Below, one piece after another: positions 13,659-22,236 of a stretch of 26,510 bases of DNA (the first letter of the stretch is position 1; every line of letters starts with the position of its first letter). This DNA comes from Acidobacteriota bacterium (GTDB taxonomy: Bacteria; Acidobacteriota; Vicinamibacteria; Marinacidobacterales; SMYC01), in NCBI GenBank assembly GCA_029263435.1, contig JAJCXL010000502.1, positions 1 to 26,510 on the forward strand. Reading direction: 5' to 3'. Below the pieces are notes generated by a model that searched no databases, was not told where the DNA came from, and saw only the letters and a list, made by a program, of their open reading frames with translations. The position numbers and the translations under genes are program-made.

Positions 13659-16004
13659 CTAAACGCCTCCTTCAAGAGCTGCGGAGAGCTTCGCGGCAGC
13701 CACCGCGATCTGTCCGAGCGCGAGACCTCCGTCATTCGGAGGGACGTGATGGTGCGTGAGCACTCGAAAGCGTTTCGCTTCCAACGCCCGAAGGGCGAGT
13801 CGTGTCAGCAAAACGTTTTGAAACACACCGCCCGTGAGCGCGACACGATGAATGCTTCGCTCTTCGCGGATCCCGTCGCACATCTCGACGATGCATCGTG
13901 CGAGCGACGCGTGGAAACGTCTCGCTACGCGTTGGGGTGTGGCGCCCCCCGCGAGCTCTTCCACGATGGCCGTGGTAAGCGGTCGCGTATCCACGACCCA
14001 GCCGGACGCTCCGGGCGCGATCTCGAAAGGATAAGGCGCTTCGTCTGCTTCACCTTCGCAAAGCCACTCGAGGGCCATCGCCGCTTGCCCTTCGTAGGCG
14101 ACGACGTGCCGCAGCCCCACGAGAGACGCCACGGCGTCAAACAGCCGCCCGGCGCTTCCGCTCGGCGGAGATTGCACGCCGCGCTCGATCATCGCCCATA
14201 CGATCGCGGCTCGCTCCTTGGGGATGTCCGTGGCGTCACCCGCGTCGAGGCCGGCGTCGTGGAGATACGATAGAGCCATCCGCCAGGGCTCGCGGGCGGC
14301 GGCGTCGCCTCCAGGGAGAGGGACCGGCCGTAGCGACCCGACTCGGGTGAAGGACCGACAGTCGCCGACGAGAAACTCGCCTCCCCAAATCGTTCCATCG
14401 GTGCCCAGGCCCGCTCCGTCGAACGTGACGCCGATCGCCGGCTCGAGCGCCTCGGGCCCGTGGGAGATGGCATTGTCGGCGAGACAGCTGGCGAAATGCG
14501 CGTGGTGATGCTGGACGCCTATTTGGGCGACACCCCGTTCGTTTGCCCGGGTTGTCGCGTAGCGCGTCGAAAAATAGTCTGGATGAAGATCGTGGACCAG
14601 TGCCTCCGGCTCGAAATCGAAAAGGTCTTCATAGAGTGCGATATCCCGCTCGAAAGCCTGGCACGCTCGGAGGTCACTCAGATCGCCGATGTGATGACTC
14701 AGAAAGGCGTTGGGTCCAATGCCGAGAGCGAATGTGTTTTTCAAATGGCCGCCGACCGCGAGTAGCTTTTTCGAGGCCTCGACCGAAAGGCGCAGCGGCT
14801 CGGGAGCGAAACCTCGAGATCGGCGGATAGGCGTCGAGGTCGCCCCCACGACGCGCACTACGGAGTCGTCGCACCGTACCCGAATGGGCCGGTCATGCGT
14901 GAGGACGACGTCAGCGATAGCGCCGAGCCGGTCCACCGCGTCGTCGTCCTCGTAGGCGATGGGCTCGTCGGAGAGATTCCCGCTCGTCATGACGAGAGGT
15001 CGTCCGTCAAGAGCGCGCGAGAGCACGAGATGAAGGGGAGTGTACGGGAGGAGGACGCCAATCGTCGGATTGGAAGGCGCGACGGCTTCCACGACGATGG
15101 ACGGATGCCTTTTTTCGAGCAAGACGATGGGGCGGTGTCTCGAACGAAGCAGCTTCGCCTCGTGACTCGACACGTGCGCCCATCGACGCGCGGCGTCGAC
15201 ATCGGCCGCCATGACCGCGAAGGGTTTCTCGTAGCGCCTCTTCCGCTGCCGTAATCGGGTCACGGCCGCGGACGACGTCGCGTCGCACACGAGGTGAAAG
15301 CCTCCGAGACCTTTCACGGCCGCGATGGCACCGTGGCGAAGGCGCGTGACGAGATCGGTCATCGCATCGCCGGTTGGGCCATCTTCGTTCGCAGTGCCAT
15401 GCAACCGGAGCGTCGGACCACAAGCCGGACAAGCGTTCGGTTGGGCGTGGAATCGACGATGGGTCGGGTCTTTGTACTCTCTCCGGCAATCGCCGCACAT
15501 CGAGAAGCCCGACATCGACGTCCGTTCACGATCGTAGGGGGCACCTTCGATGATCGTCAGGCGGGGTCCGCACTGCGTGCAGTTCAAAAACGGATAGAGG
15601 TAGCGTCGGTCTCGCGGATCGAACAGCTCGCGCTCGCAATCCGAGCAGGTCCCGAGATCCGCGAGAAATCGAGGGCTAGGGCCGGGGCGGGTCGCTTCGG
15701 TCGCACTCGCTCGGATCTCGAACCGCTCGGCACCATCGACCGGCATCGGTTGCCAATGCAACGACTCGATGCGAGAGGTCTCGGGGGCGCTTTCGGGAAG
15801 GGCTTCGATAAACGCTTCCAGGCTTTGGGGCTCCCCCTCGATCTCGATGCGGACCCCGGTTACGTCGTTGACGACGAAGCCGCGGAGCGCGTGGCGCGCG
15901 GCGAGAGAGTGAACGTAAGGTCGAAATCCGACGCCTTGAACGAGCCCCCGCACGGAGATCGCCCGGCGTTCGGCATGTCGATCGTCTACGACGGGCGCAG
16001 TCAT
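13659..16004 (-). CDS. hypF: Carbamoyltransferase HypF
   Basis: A 781-residue enzyme that makes the cyanide precursor by transferring carbamoyl from carbamoyl phosphate to HypE. Domains in order: acylphosphatase (about 12-100, GLVQGVGFRPYV at 20-31), two zinc-finger pairs (CSDC, CTQC, CGDC and CPAC between about 118 and 195), a YrdC-like domain (about 215-400), and the Kae1-like carbamoyltransferase domain with VQHHHAH near residue 500 and TGGVFQN near the C-terminus. Length is typical. The start at 16004 overlaps the regulator stop by four bases (ATGA). Confidence 0.97.
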   Translation of the reverse strand: MTAPVVDDRHAERRAISVRGLVQGVGFRPYVHSLAARHALRGFVVNDVTGVRIEIEGEPQSLEAFIEALPESAPETSRIESLHWQPMPVDGAERFEIRASATEATRPGPSPRFLADLGTCSDCERELFDPRDRRYLYPFLNCTQCGPRLTIIEGAPYDRERTSMSGFSMCGDCRREYKDPTHRRFHAQPNACPACGPTLRLHGTANEDGPTGDAMTDLVTRLRHGAIAAVKGLGGFHLVCDATSSAAVTRLRQRKRRYEKPFAVMAADVDAARRWAHVSSHEAKLLRSRHRPIVLLEKRHPSIVVEAVAPSNPTIGVLLPYTPLHLVLSRALDGRPLVMTSGNLSDEPIAYEDDDAVDRLGAIADVVLTHDRPIRVRCDDSVVRVVGATSTPIRRSRGFAPEPLRLSVEASKKLLAVGGHLKNTFALGIGPNAFLSHHIGDLSDLRACQAFERDIALYEDLFDFEPEALVHDLHPDYFSTRYATTRANERGVAQIGVQHHHAHFASCLADNAISHGPEALEPAIGVTFDGAGLGTDGTIWGGEFLVGDCRSFTRVGSLRPVPLPGGDAAAREPWRMALSYLHDAGLDAGDATDIPKERAAIVWAMIERGVQSPPSGSAGRLFDAVASLVGLRHVVAYEGQAAMALEWLCEGEADEAPYPFEIAPGASGWVVDTRPLTTAIVEELAGGATPQRVARRFHASLARCIVEMCDGIREERSIHRVALTGGVFQNVLLTRLALRALEAKRFRVLTHHHVPPNDGGLALGQIAVAAAKLSAALEGGV

Positions 16005-16489
16005 TCGCGCTCATGCCTCAAAGCGAATCTGACCACTGATTGGTGACCGGACGGTGGCAGGGCCGGCTGCGCGAATCGCTTCTGACCCTCGCCGATGCCT
16101 TCCGGCGTGAGCGCGTAGCGGGCCGGTATCCGAGTCGTTTGAGCGGCGACTAGGCCGCCGTCGGTCAACGCTTTGAGGTGGCGCTCAACCACTCTCGGAG
16201 AAACGTCGAGGAGCGATGCGAGCTCGGCCGAAGTAACCGTCAATCCCAGGCCCTGGCTCAACAGCCAGTGCATCAAGTGATGGGTCTCCGTCTGAAGGTC
16301 CGGCGGCTTCGCGGGTGAATGGTCCCGCTTCTGGGTCCACGTCACGATGGCGTCGCGGTGGAACCGCCAATCGGTTCCCATCTTGAACGCTGGAATCCGG
16401 CCTTTACGCGCGAGGCGGTAGACCGTGTTGGGATGTACCTTCAAAAAGTTCGCAACCTCGGCGACGGTCAAGACCTCTTGCGGGGACAT
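16001..16489 (-). CDS. Excisionase/MerR-like HTH plus winged-helix DNA-binding regulator
   Basis: A 162-residue protein with two DNA-binding modules. Residues 7-52 are an excisionase-type HTH (LTVAEVANFLKVHPNTVYRL, then GRIPAFKMGTDWRFHRDAI). Residues about 72-125 are a second winged-helix (TSAELASLLDVSPRVVERHL, then LTDGGLVAA). There is no integrase nearby, so this is a transcription regulator rather than a recombination factor. The ATG at 16489 has GGAGG eight bases upstream; the extra upstream residues of the open frame lack such a site. As first gene of the hydrogenase operon, four-base-coupled to hypF and just behind a promoter with GGTGAC repeats, it is likely an autoregulator of the operon. 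The signal it senses is unknown. Confidence 0.82.
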   Translation of the reverse strand: MSPQEVLTVAEVANFLKVHPNTVYRLARKGRIPAFKMGTDWRFHRDAIVTWTQKRDHSPAKPPDLQTETHHLMHWLLSQGLGLTVTSAELASLLDVSPRVVERHLKALTDGGLVAAQTTRIPARYALTPEGIGEGQKRFAQPALPPSGHQSVVRFALRHERE

Positions 16490-16513
16490 TTCCAGCCTCC
16501 AAACCAATTACGT

Positions 16514-16557
16514 GGTGAACGTGTGTCACCGTAGGTCACCCGGCGCCGGTCTGTCAA
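16514..16557 (-). promoter_or_regulatory. Promoter and operator-like repeats of the hydrogenase operon
   Basis: On the minus strand TTGACA (16557-16552) is followed after 18 bases by TACGGT (16533-16528), a perfect -35 with a weak -10 for sigma70. GGTGAC occurs twice in direct orientation, ten bases apart (16540-16535 and 16530-16525), flanking the -10. GGTGA/TCACC also forms an inverted repeat with a seven-base spacer over 16514-16530. A regulator binding here would block or position RNA polymerase. The leader to the start codon is about 35 bases. Confidence 0.55.
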
Positions 16558-16587
16558 CCGAAACTGGGGGTCCCTGGTGGCCGTGGA

Positions 16588-18831
16588 TCAGGGCATGGGC
16601 TGGAACAGCTCATTGCCGAGATCGGCGTCGAAACGCACGTCCGTATAGGTGATCTCGGTTTGCTGATGGCTCAAGACGCCGTCGTCGTCGTAGCCCCACG
16701 CGAGCCGTCGGGTGGGCATGCGAATGCCGTCGATGGTCCGATGGTCCGCGTAAGTGCTGAACGATTGCTCGATCGGTTGCGGGCCGTATTTCAGGTGGTT
16801 CGCGACCAGCCTGGCATCCTCCGGAGAGAAGAAATAGGTCCACGTGTGGTACCCACCTGAGCTCCCCGCACCTTTCTCATAGTCGACGACCAGCTCATCC
16901 GCGCTCGATCCATCCGGAAGCTCGGCTCGGCCGACCCGCGTGAAGATCGCGCCAGGATCCGTGAGCTTGAACGGCATCGAGAACACGTAGTGGGAGCCAA
17001 ACGTCGAGTTCCACGCTTGATCTTTATCGGCTTGGGCGGTCGCGAGAGCGCCGTCCGCATACTTCCACGCCTGCTCGCCGTTGTTGATGAGCACGACCGT
17101 CTTGCCGGCCTCTTGTCGCTCCATCCGAACTTTGATCGTGGGGCTCAGAAGATATTGATGTTTCTCGGAGACGGTTCGCTCTAGGTTTCCGGCGGCGTCG
17201 AAATACTTGGTCGTCTTGATGTAGGAGACGCTCTTCTTCGCCGCCCAAGCTTCGAAACTGTCGGATGCGTAGGCGATGGCGCGGCGAACGAGCGCTCCGG
17301 CTTCGTTTTCCGGGAGCCTGGCCATGGGGCTGGAAGACGCTGTCACGGTGTCACCGTTTTTCGCGAGCCACTCTCTCACGTTTTCGAGAACGAGCGCGTG
17401 ACCGTAGCTTCCAGGCGGAAGCGCCGCGAGCTCGACAGCGATCTCTTTCGCGCGATCAGTGCTGCCGGCCCCGTCATGCGCGCGGGCGAGGAGCCAGCGA
17501 TTGAAAGGGTCGCCGAGCTGCGATTGTTGCAAGTGCTCGATGGCGTCTTCGAACGCCTCTTGCTCGACGAGGATATAGCCCATCAGATAGTGATAAGCGG
17601 GTAAGAAGCGTTCTGCCTGGTCACCGCTCTCGTCGATCCTCTCCTTCATCTGGGCGGCCATGGAGAGTGCCTCGTCGAATCGACCTTGCCGGGCCTTGAT
17701 CCGCGCCTGTGCGTGTAAGTAGCGTCCGTCCCACAATTGACGCATGAATGGCGACAGGTCCGGTTCTCGGCTGATGGCGAGACTGCGGTCGTAGGTCGCG
17801 GCGGCCACGTCGTAGCGGCCTTGCTCGAGATAGAGTCTGGCGAGCGCGTTGTAGAAAATCGGCGCGTTGTCGAGACGGGTCTCGTATGTGTAGTCGGCCG
17901 TCGCTTCGAACACTTGCGCGGCTTGCTCGGGATCGCCCGCGAGCAAATGCGTCATGCCGTAATCGAAACAAACGTCCTCGGCTTTGATCCAATCGAGATA
18001 GAGCTCCTTATAAGCCCCGTCGCCGAGCGCCTGCGTCGCGTCACACAAGTCCCGGTATGCTTCGATCGCGCTCGAATGGTTCTCGGCGATCCGAAAGCTC
18101 GCGGCCCGTCCATCGAGGGCGGGGACGAAATCACTATCTGCCCCGAGTGCTTCGTCATAACCGCGAATGGCGTCATCGATCTGGCCGCGGTTTCTGAGAA
18201 TGTCGGCCTGGACAGTCAGCGCCCGAGCACTCAGAGGCTCGAGCTCGACGGCACGGTGTATCGCTTCGAGCGCGCCGTCGGTGTCTCCGGCGGCCAGACG
18301 GGTCTCGGCAAGCCGAACGTGCGCCGGGGCGAATGTGTCATCGATGGCGATCGCCCGAGACATCGCCTGCTCTGCGGCGTCGAAGTCTCGCGATTTGTAG
18401 TGGAACCAGCCAAGCTCGAACTGCGCTTGAGCACTCTCAGGCAACGCACCGATCACTTGCGACAGGGTGTCGCGCGCGGCCGGGTAGTCCTGGCGCCCCC
18501 AGGCAGTGAGCGCCTCGAGCCAGAGCTTCTCGACCTCACTCGCTCCTTCGATCGTCGCCGCGGCGCGCTGCCAGTGTCCTTCGACATCGCCGGTATAGTT
18601 CATGCTCAACGCCTGGTATCCGTGCGCGAGCGCGAAATCCGGGTCGGCCGTGAGCGCGTCGCCGAAGGCCGCCATCGCCGGCGTCATCTGCTGTCGGTTG
18701 AAATGCGAGATTCCCGTCTGAAAGTGAGCCCGAGCCTCGTCCGACGAAGTCGTGAGCGGCATCGGTGACGGCCCGCGGTCGCAACCGCTAAGACAGACTG
18801 CCAGTAGAACCAAAGACAAACCAGCACGCAT
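16588..18831 (-). CDS. TPR-repeat lipoprotein with C-terminal LolA-like domain
   Basis: A 747-residue exported protein. The N-terminus is a lipoprotein signal with lipobox LSGC (Cys about residue 17). Residues about 30-500 are tandem tetratricopeptide repeats (for example AHFQTGISHFNRQQMTPAM and AQFELGWFHYKSRDFDAAEQ). The last 220 residues or so are beta-rich (YIKTTKYFDAAGNLERTV, then WTYFFSPEDARLVANHL, then MPTRRLAWGYDDDGVLSHQ), similar to the LolA/outer-membrane-lipoprotein-sorting-like domains called DUF6503-type. The ATG at 18831 is chosen because it begins the signal peptide; upstream open-frame residues would bury it. Anchored in a membrane facing the periplasm, it may bind proteins or lipids. 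There is a 98-base gap to the hydrogenase regulator, so it is probably a separate unit. Confidence 0.82.
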   Translation of the reverse strand: MRAGLSLVLLAVCLSGCDRGPSPMPLTTSSDEARAHFQTGISHFNRQQMTPAMAAFGDALTADPDFALAHGYQALSMNYTGDVEGHWQRAAATIEGASEVEKLWLEALTAWGRQDYPAARDTLSQVIGALPESAQAQFELGWFHYKSRDFDAAEQAMSRAIAIDDTFAPAHVRLAETRLAAGDTDGALEAIHRAVELEPLSARALTVQADILRNRGQIDDAIRGYDEALGADSDFVPALDGRAASFRIAENHSSAIEAYRDLCDATQALGDGAYKELYLDWIKAEDVCFDYGMTHLLAGDPEQAAQVFEATADYTYETRLDNAPIFYNALARLYLEQGRYDVAAATYDRSLAISREPDLSPFMRQLWDGRYLHAQARIKARQGRFDEALSMAAQMKERIDESGDQAERFLPAYHYLMGYILVEQEAFEDAIEHLQQSQLGDPFNRWLLARAHDGAGSTDRAKEIAVELAALPPGSYGHALVLENVREWLAKNGDTVTASSSPMARLPENEAGALVRRAIAYASDSFEAWAAKKSVSYIKTTKYFDAAGNLERTVSEKHQYLLSPTIKVRMERQEAGKTVVLINNGEQAWKYADGALATAQADKDQAWNSTFGSHYVFSMPFKLTDPGAIFTRVGRAELPDGSSADELVVDYEKGAGSSGGYHTWTYFFSPEDARLVANHLKYGPQPIEQSFSTYADHRTIDGIRMPTRRLAWGYDDDGVLSHQQTEITYTDVRFDADLGNELFQPMP

Positions 18832-18913
18832 CGAATTATTCTCCCGCGGAGATTTTATCAGCCTTCCCGCATGCATCCCATCATCGAAGTCGCTGTTACT
18901 CCGGCTCGCGGCG

Positions 18914-20542
18914 TCAAGATGTCATTTCGTACAGGCAGACTCGGTTCCGACCACTTTCCTTCGCGCGATAGAGCGCTTTGTCCGCCTCCGCGAGAAGTCG
19001 GTCCGAGCTCCCCGAGGCGCTCTCGAGGCGCGAGACCCCTTGGCTGACCGTTACCTTCACGGTCTCACCGCTGGATGTCGAGACCTCGATGGCGGCGATC
19101 CGAGCCCGCAGCCGTTCCGCGACCGCGGCGGCCCCGGGGGTATCGGTCTCCGGGAGGATGATCCCGAACTCCTCTCCACCCAAACGAGCAATCAAGTCGA
19201 TCTCCAGCCGGCACGACTCGAGTGCCCGCGCGACCGCCATCAGGACTTCGTCGCCCACGAGATGACCGTAACGATCGTTGACGACTTTGAACCGGTCGAT
19301 GTCGATCATGATCAAGCTCAAAGGGTTGTCGTAGCGGCGAGAGCGCTCGACCTCGGTCGCGAGTCGGTTGAAGAATGAGCGCCGATTGCCCAGGCCGGTG
19401 AGTGGGTCGCGGTTGACCTGGCGATAGAGCTCTTGGTTGGCTTTGCTGAGCTCGTCCCGGGCCTGACGAAGCTCTTGCTCTGCCGCGCGTCGCTCGGTGA
19501 CGTCACGAAGCAGCAGCAGCCGCCCGCCGGGAGCACCCGCCTCGGGACCGAGCGCGCTCTGTCGGACGTCGAACACTCTGTCTCCCGACGCCTGTGGCCA
19601 GGCGATCTCGTGTGAATCTTCGATGGCGCTCGCTTGAACGAGCTCCATCAACGGTTCCGGCAGCAGCGCCTCGGCGAAATCGCCAACGACTTCGCTCGCG
19701 GGGCGGTCGATGAGATGCCGTCCGTTCGGATTCACGTCAGCGATGCGACCGTGGGAGTCGAGAACGATGGCGACGTCATGGATGCTGTCGAACACCGCGT
19801 CGCGTGCGACCGGGGTCAGGTCGAATAGCTTCAACCGGAACAATGCGAAGGCCGACAGTGATACCGCGAGGGCGAACCCCAATGGGGTCCCGTCCAGCCC
19901 ACCGAGAACATCCATGTCCATGAGATAGAGAATGTTGAACACGGAAGCTAAGATCGGCGTGAGCACCAAGATGGCTATCTGAGCGCGATGATGTTGAGAC
20001 CGCACGAAGCGCCAAAGCGTGAGCGCTACCGAAACGAAGACCAGCAAATAGTTGTAGCCGATGAGAACGTCGAACCAGGGGCCGTGCTCGACGACGTGCG
20101 CCTGGAGTGGCCCGGCGGCGTAGACTGAGCGCTCCTCCCAGATCAGAAGATGTTGTTCGTTCGTGAACGCAAGGACGATGGTGAATAACGGGATCGTGGA
20201 TAGGAGGCACACGTTGAACGCGCTCAACAATCGTCGCCACCCGTTATAGGTCAAAGCGAAGACGAAGAGGAGCAAAGCGGACGTGGATATTCCGAGATAC
20301 TGGATCTTCGCGATCCACACTTTGAGCGCCACCCCGTTTGCGGCGACGCCGAGCGCTTGCATGAGCGACCACTCGGACACGCAAACGAGGAGAGCGAGAT
20401 AGGCCGTCGCGCCGGGATAGGTACGTCGCCGCCAGATCAGCGGCATCAGGACGACGCACATCGCGCTCGAGATGACCGATGGCCAAATATACGGCGTGTA
20501 GCTGAACATGGCTTGGCTCAGCGTATCTGGAATAGCCGACAC
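18914..20542 (-). CDS. Membrane-bound diguanylate cyclase (7TM - PAS - GGDEF)
   Basis: A 542-residue signalling enzyme making cyclic di-GMP from two GTP. Residues about 15-237 hold seven hydrophobic helices of the histidine-kinase N-terminal 7TM type. Residues about 250-350 are a PAS domain (DSIHDVAIVLDSHGRIADVN), and 350-376 a coiled-coil linker. Residues about 377-540 form the GGDEF domain, starting RDPLTGLGNRRSFFNRL with the active-site motif GGEEF at 455-459. The inhibitory I-site RxxD is not in place: the matching residues are LEID, so product inhibition is probably weak. The start is a GTG at 20542 with GGAGG eleven bases upstream; the ATG at 20509 is an alternative lacking a good ribosome-binding site. 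The gene faces away from the peroxidase cluster. Confidence 0.92.
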   Translation of the reverse strand: MSAIPDTLSQAMFSYTPYIWPSVISSAMCVVLMPLIWRRRTYPGATAYLALLVCVSEWSLMQALGVAANGVALKVWIAKIQYLGISTSALLLFVFALTYNGWRRLLSAFNVCLLSTIPLFTIVLAFTNEQHLLIWEERSVYAAGPLQAHVVEHGPWFDVLIGYNYLLVFVSVALTLWRFVRSQHHRAQIAILVLTPILASVFNILYLMDMDVLGGLDGTPLGFALAVSLSAFALFRLKLFDLTPVARDAVFDSIHDVAIVLDSHGRIADVNPNGRHLIDRPASEVVGDFAEALLPEPLMELVQASAIEDSHEIAWPQASGDRVFDVRQSALGPEAGAPGGRLLLLRDVTERRAAEQELRQARDELSKANQELYRQVNRDPLTGLGNRRSFFNRLATEVERSRRYDNPLSLIMIDIDRFKVVNDRYGHLVGDEVLMAVARALESCRLEIDLIARLGGEEFGIILPETDTPGAAAVAERLRARIAAIEVSTSSGETVKVTVSQGVSRLESASGSSDRLLAEADKALYRAKESGRNRVCLYEMTS

Positions 20543-20669
20543 ACCATCTTGCGCCTCCGACGTCTGGTCGCGTTTCCTATGTCCTCAGTCTAAGGGCCGC
20601 GGTCGTGGCAACGCAACGCGTTTGTCAGGCGTCGCTCATCCCACGAATCCAACCGGCCCTCTAACGACG

Positions 20670-20716
20670 ATCGACGTCGATTTTCTTGACATTCGGACGC
20701 GGTTCGTGGTTCTTAC
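20670..20716 (+). promoter_or_regulatory. Palindrome and weak promoter candidate ahead of the peroxidase cluster
   Basis: In the 280-base divergent region there is a perfect 12-base palindrome, ATCGACGTCGAT (20670-20681), five bases before a TTGACA (20686-20691). No good -10 element follows at 16-18 bases; TCTTAC at 20711-20716 (19-base spacing) is the best fit. It could serve the plus-strand operon that begins at 20826. Confidence 0.3.
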
Positions 20717-20825
20717 GAGATCTAGCGGTTTTCGTGTGGTCATATCGGTGATTCGGAAGAGAAAACCAGAAACGTCGCTCGCTCGTGTTGCGGCGACGCC
20801 TGTGGGGGGCTGAGGCTCGAGCGTC

Positions 20826-21587
20826 ATGTCAAATATCGCAGGAAAAGCGTTTGCCATGAACCTGATTACGCCAATCGAGCGAAAACAGGTGAAATGGAAC
20901 AAGGTGGCGTTCTGGCTGCTAACGCCGTCGAAGCCACGAAACTTCCTCAACTGGTTCACCAAGCGTCTCGGGCCCCGCTTCGATTTCGCGGCGAAGCTCA
21001 ACGGCCTCATCACGCTTTCGATGATTCACTACGCGCGCTGGGTCATCGTGAAGCCGGAGGAGTGGCCGCATCTCGGTACGGAGCAGCCGCGAGAAGATCC
21101 CGCTTACGCGTATCAGTTGTTCTTCAGCAACTTCAACGGGAGCTGGGCGCAATACGTGGATTCGTTCTCCGCTGGAATCCCCGAAGGCCTCGATGGGCTG
21201 TGGAACAAGAACGTCGGTTGGCCGACCTCCGTGCCGCAGGGACCTTTCCACGACTATGTGAGACACAACGAGGTGTGGACGAACTACTACTACAGCGCCT
21301 ATCCCATGGCGGCCTCGAACGATATCAAATCCTCGAAGCGACTTCGAAACGAGCTGCTCGACTTCATCGATCGCTCGGAGAAAATGGGCGCGAAAGAGTT
21401 TCAACGCGAGTATCACAAGCTATTGAGCTCGCTCCAGGGAAACCCCAATCCCGACTTCACCGCGGAGGAAAAATTTCCCTGCCTCGGACAAATGGCGCCG
21501 ACTCCGATCGTGAGCTTGGCTTCCGTCGCGGTGCGGCGGGCTCGAGTCGAGATCCGCTCGGTCGAAGAGGTGCACGATGCCGAATGA
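20826..21587 (+). CDS. Unrecognised DyP-associated protein, paralogue A
   Basis: A 253-residue soluble protein of no family I can name. It opens with MNLITPIE (11-18) and has HYARWVI (68-74), LFFSNFNGSW (98-107), IPEGLDGLW (118-126) and VGWP (130-133), all shared with the shorter protein at 23914-24396 (paralogue C). The pattern of strands and helices suggests a ferredoxin-like or dimeric alpha/beta fold, the same broad class as DyP halves, but no heme-binding His motif is present. It has extra segments at 22-60 and 145-253 compared with paralogue C. The ribosome-binding site is weak (GAGG ten bases upstream of 20826); ATG at 20856 is an alternative start. It is the first gene of the oxidative cluster, and its end overlaps paralogue B by 11 bases. 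Confidence 0.75.
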   Translation: MSNIAGKAFAMNLITPIERKQVKWNKVAFWLLTPSKPRNFLNWFTKRLGPRFDFAAKLNGLITLSMIHYARWVIVKPEEWPHLGTEQPREDPAYAYQLFFSNFNGSWAQYVDSFSAGIPEGLDGLWNKNVGWPTSVPQGPFHDYVRHNEVWTNYYYSAYPMAASNDIKSSKRLRNELLDFIDRSEKMGAKEFQREYHKLLSSLQGNPNPDFTAEEKFPCLGQMAPTPIVSLASVAVRRARVEIRSVEEVHDAE

Positions 21588-22236
21588 GGCAGGCGACGCT
21601 TATGGGTTGACGGCACTTTGCCCGATAAAAATCGGTGACGATCAGAAGTGCTCTTTCGCCTCGCTCACGAGAGCTTATCTCCAGCAGATGCAGGAGACTC
21701 GCGCCGATGAAGACAGCCCGATGGCGTCGGTGCCGAATACCTACTTGTGTCGGTTCTTCGTGCTGGACAACGTGAACTATCAAGGTAAGCCGGCGGTCTT
21801 GGACAGCTTGAAGTCTCCCTACCTCGTCTTCGTCGCGGAGCTTCATGGCGATCGGGACACTTATCTCGAAGGGATGTGGAAACGCGCCGAGCCGATGATT
21901 CGCGAAGTCTGGAAACATTGCGTTGGTTTCGGAAGCGTCGTTACGGCTGAGCACTTCGTCAACTACATCGTCCGCTGCCAGGTGGAAACGACCCTCTACT
22001 TCAATGGGTCCACGGACGATCCACTCCGAGAACAGCTCAAGGCTCTGTATCTCCAGCAAGAATTTTCGAAGTTCGCTTTCGCGTCCACGAGAAAGAGCGC
22101 CGAAGATCTTCAACGAGATTTCAGAAGTTTCGTTGCGCGGACCAGGCCCCATGACGTCGCCCGCCCCACCTGGCGGGCCGGCGCATCCGATTTGGCAAAC
22201 GTCGTCGTGAGTGGCGACGAAAGCGAGAATTCATGA
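21577..22236 (+). CDS. Unrecognised DyP-associated protein, paralogue B (divergent)
   Basis: A 219-residue protein. Its core can be laid on paralogues A and C: LTALCPIKIG (11-20) with their L-TPI start, NTYLCRFFVLD (54-64) with HYARWVILD, YLVFVAELHGDRDTYL (82-97) with LLFTSNFDGTWEKYL, and REVWKHCVGF (109-118) with DAIWGHCVGWPG. It is therefore a distant member of the same family. GAGG six bases before 21577 supports the start. The end overlaps the first DyP gene by four bases (ATGA), so the two are translationally coupled, suggesting a complex with that peroxidase. No catalytic motif is recognised. Confidence 0.72.
   Translation: MPNEAGDAYGLTALCPIKIGDDQKCSFASLTRAYLQQMQETRADEDSPMASVPNTYLCRFFVLDNVNYQGKPAVLDSLKSPYLVFVAELHGDRDTYLEGMWKRAEPMIREVWKHCVGFGSVVTAEHFVNYIVRCQVETTLYFNGSTDDPLREQLKALYLQQEFSKFAFASTRKSAEDLQRDFRSFVARTRPHDVARPTWRAGASDLANVVVSGDESENS

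Noticed and set aside
16001..16489. Excisionase-like gene as sign of an integrated mobile element
   Set aside because: No integrase, attachment site or other mobile gene is nearby, and the gene is translationally coupled to hypF.
17737..18768. 343-codon plus-strand ORF
   Set aside because: It is antisense to the TPR lipoprotein, has no recognisable domain, and its charged, low-hydrophobic composition is typical of a shadow frame.
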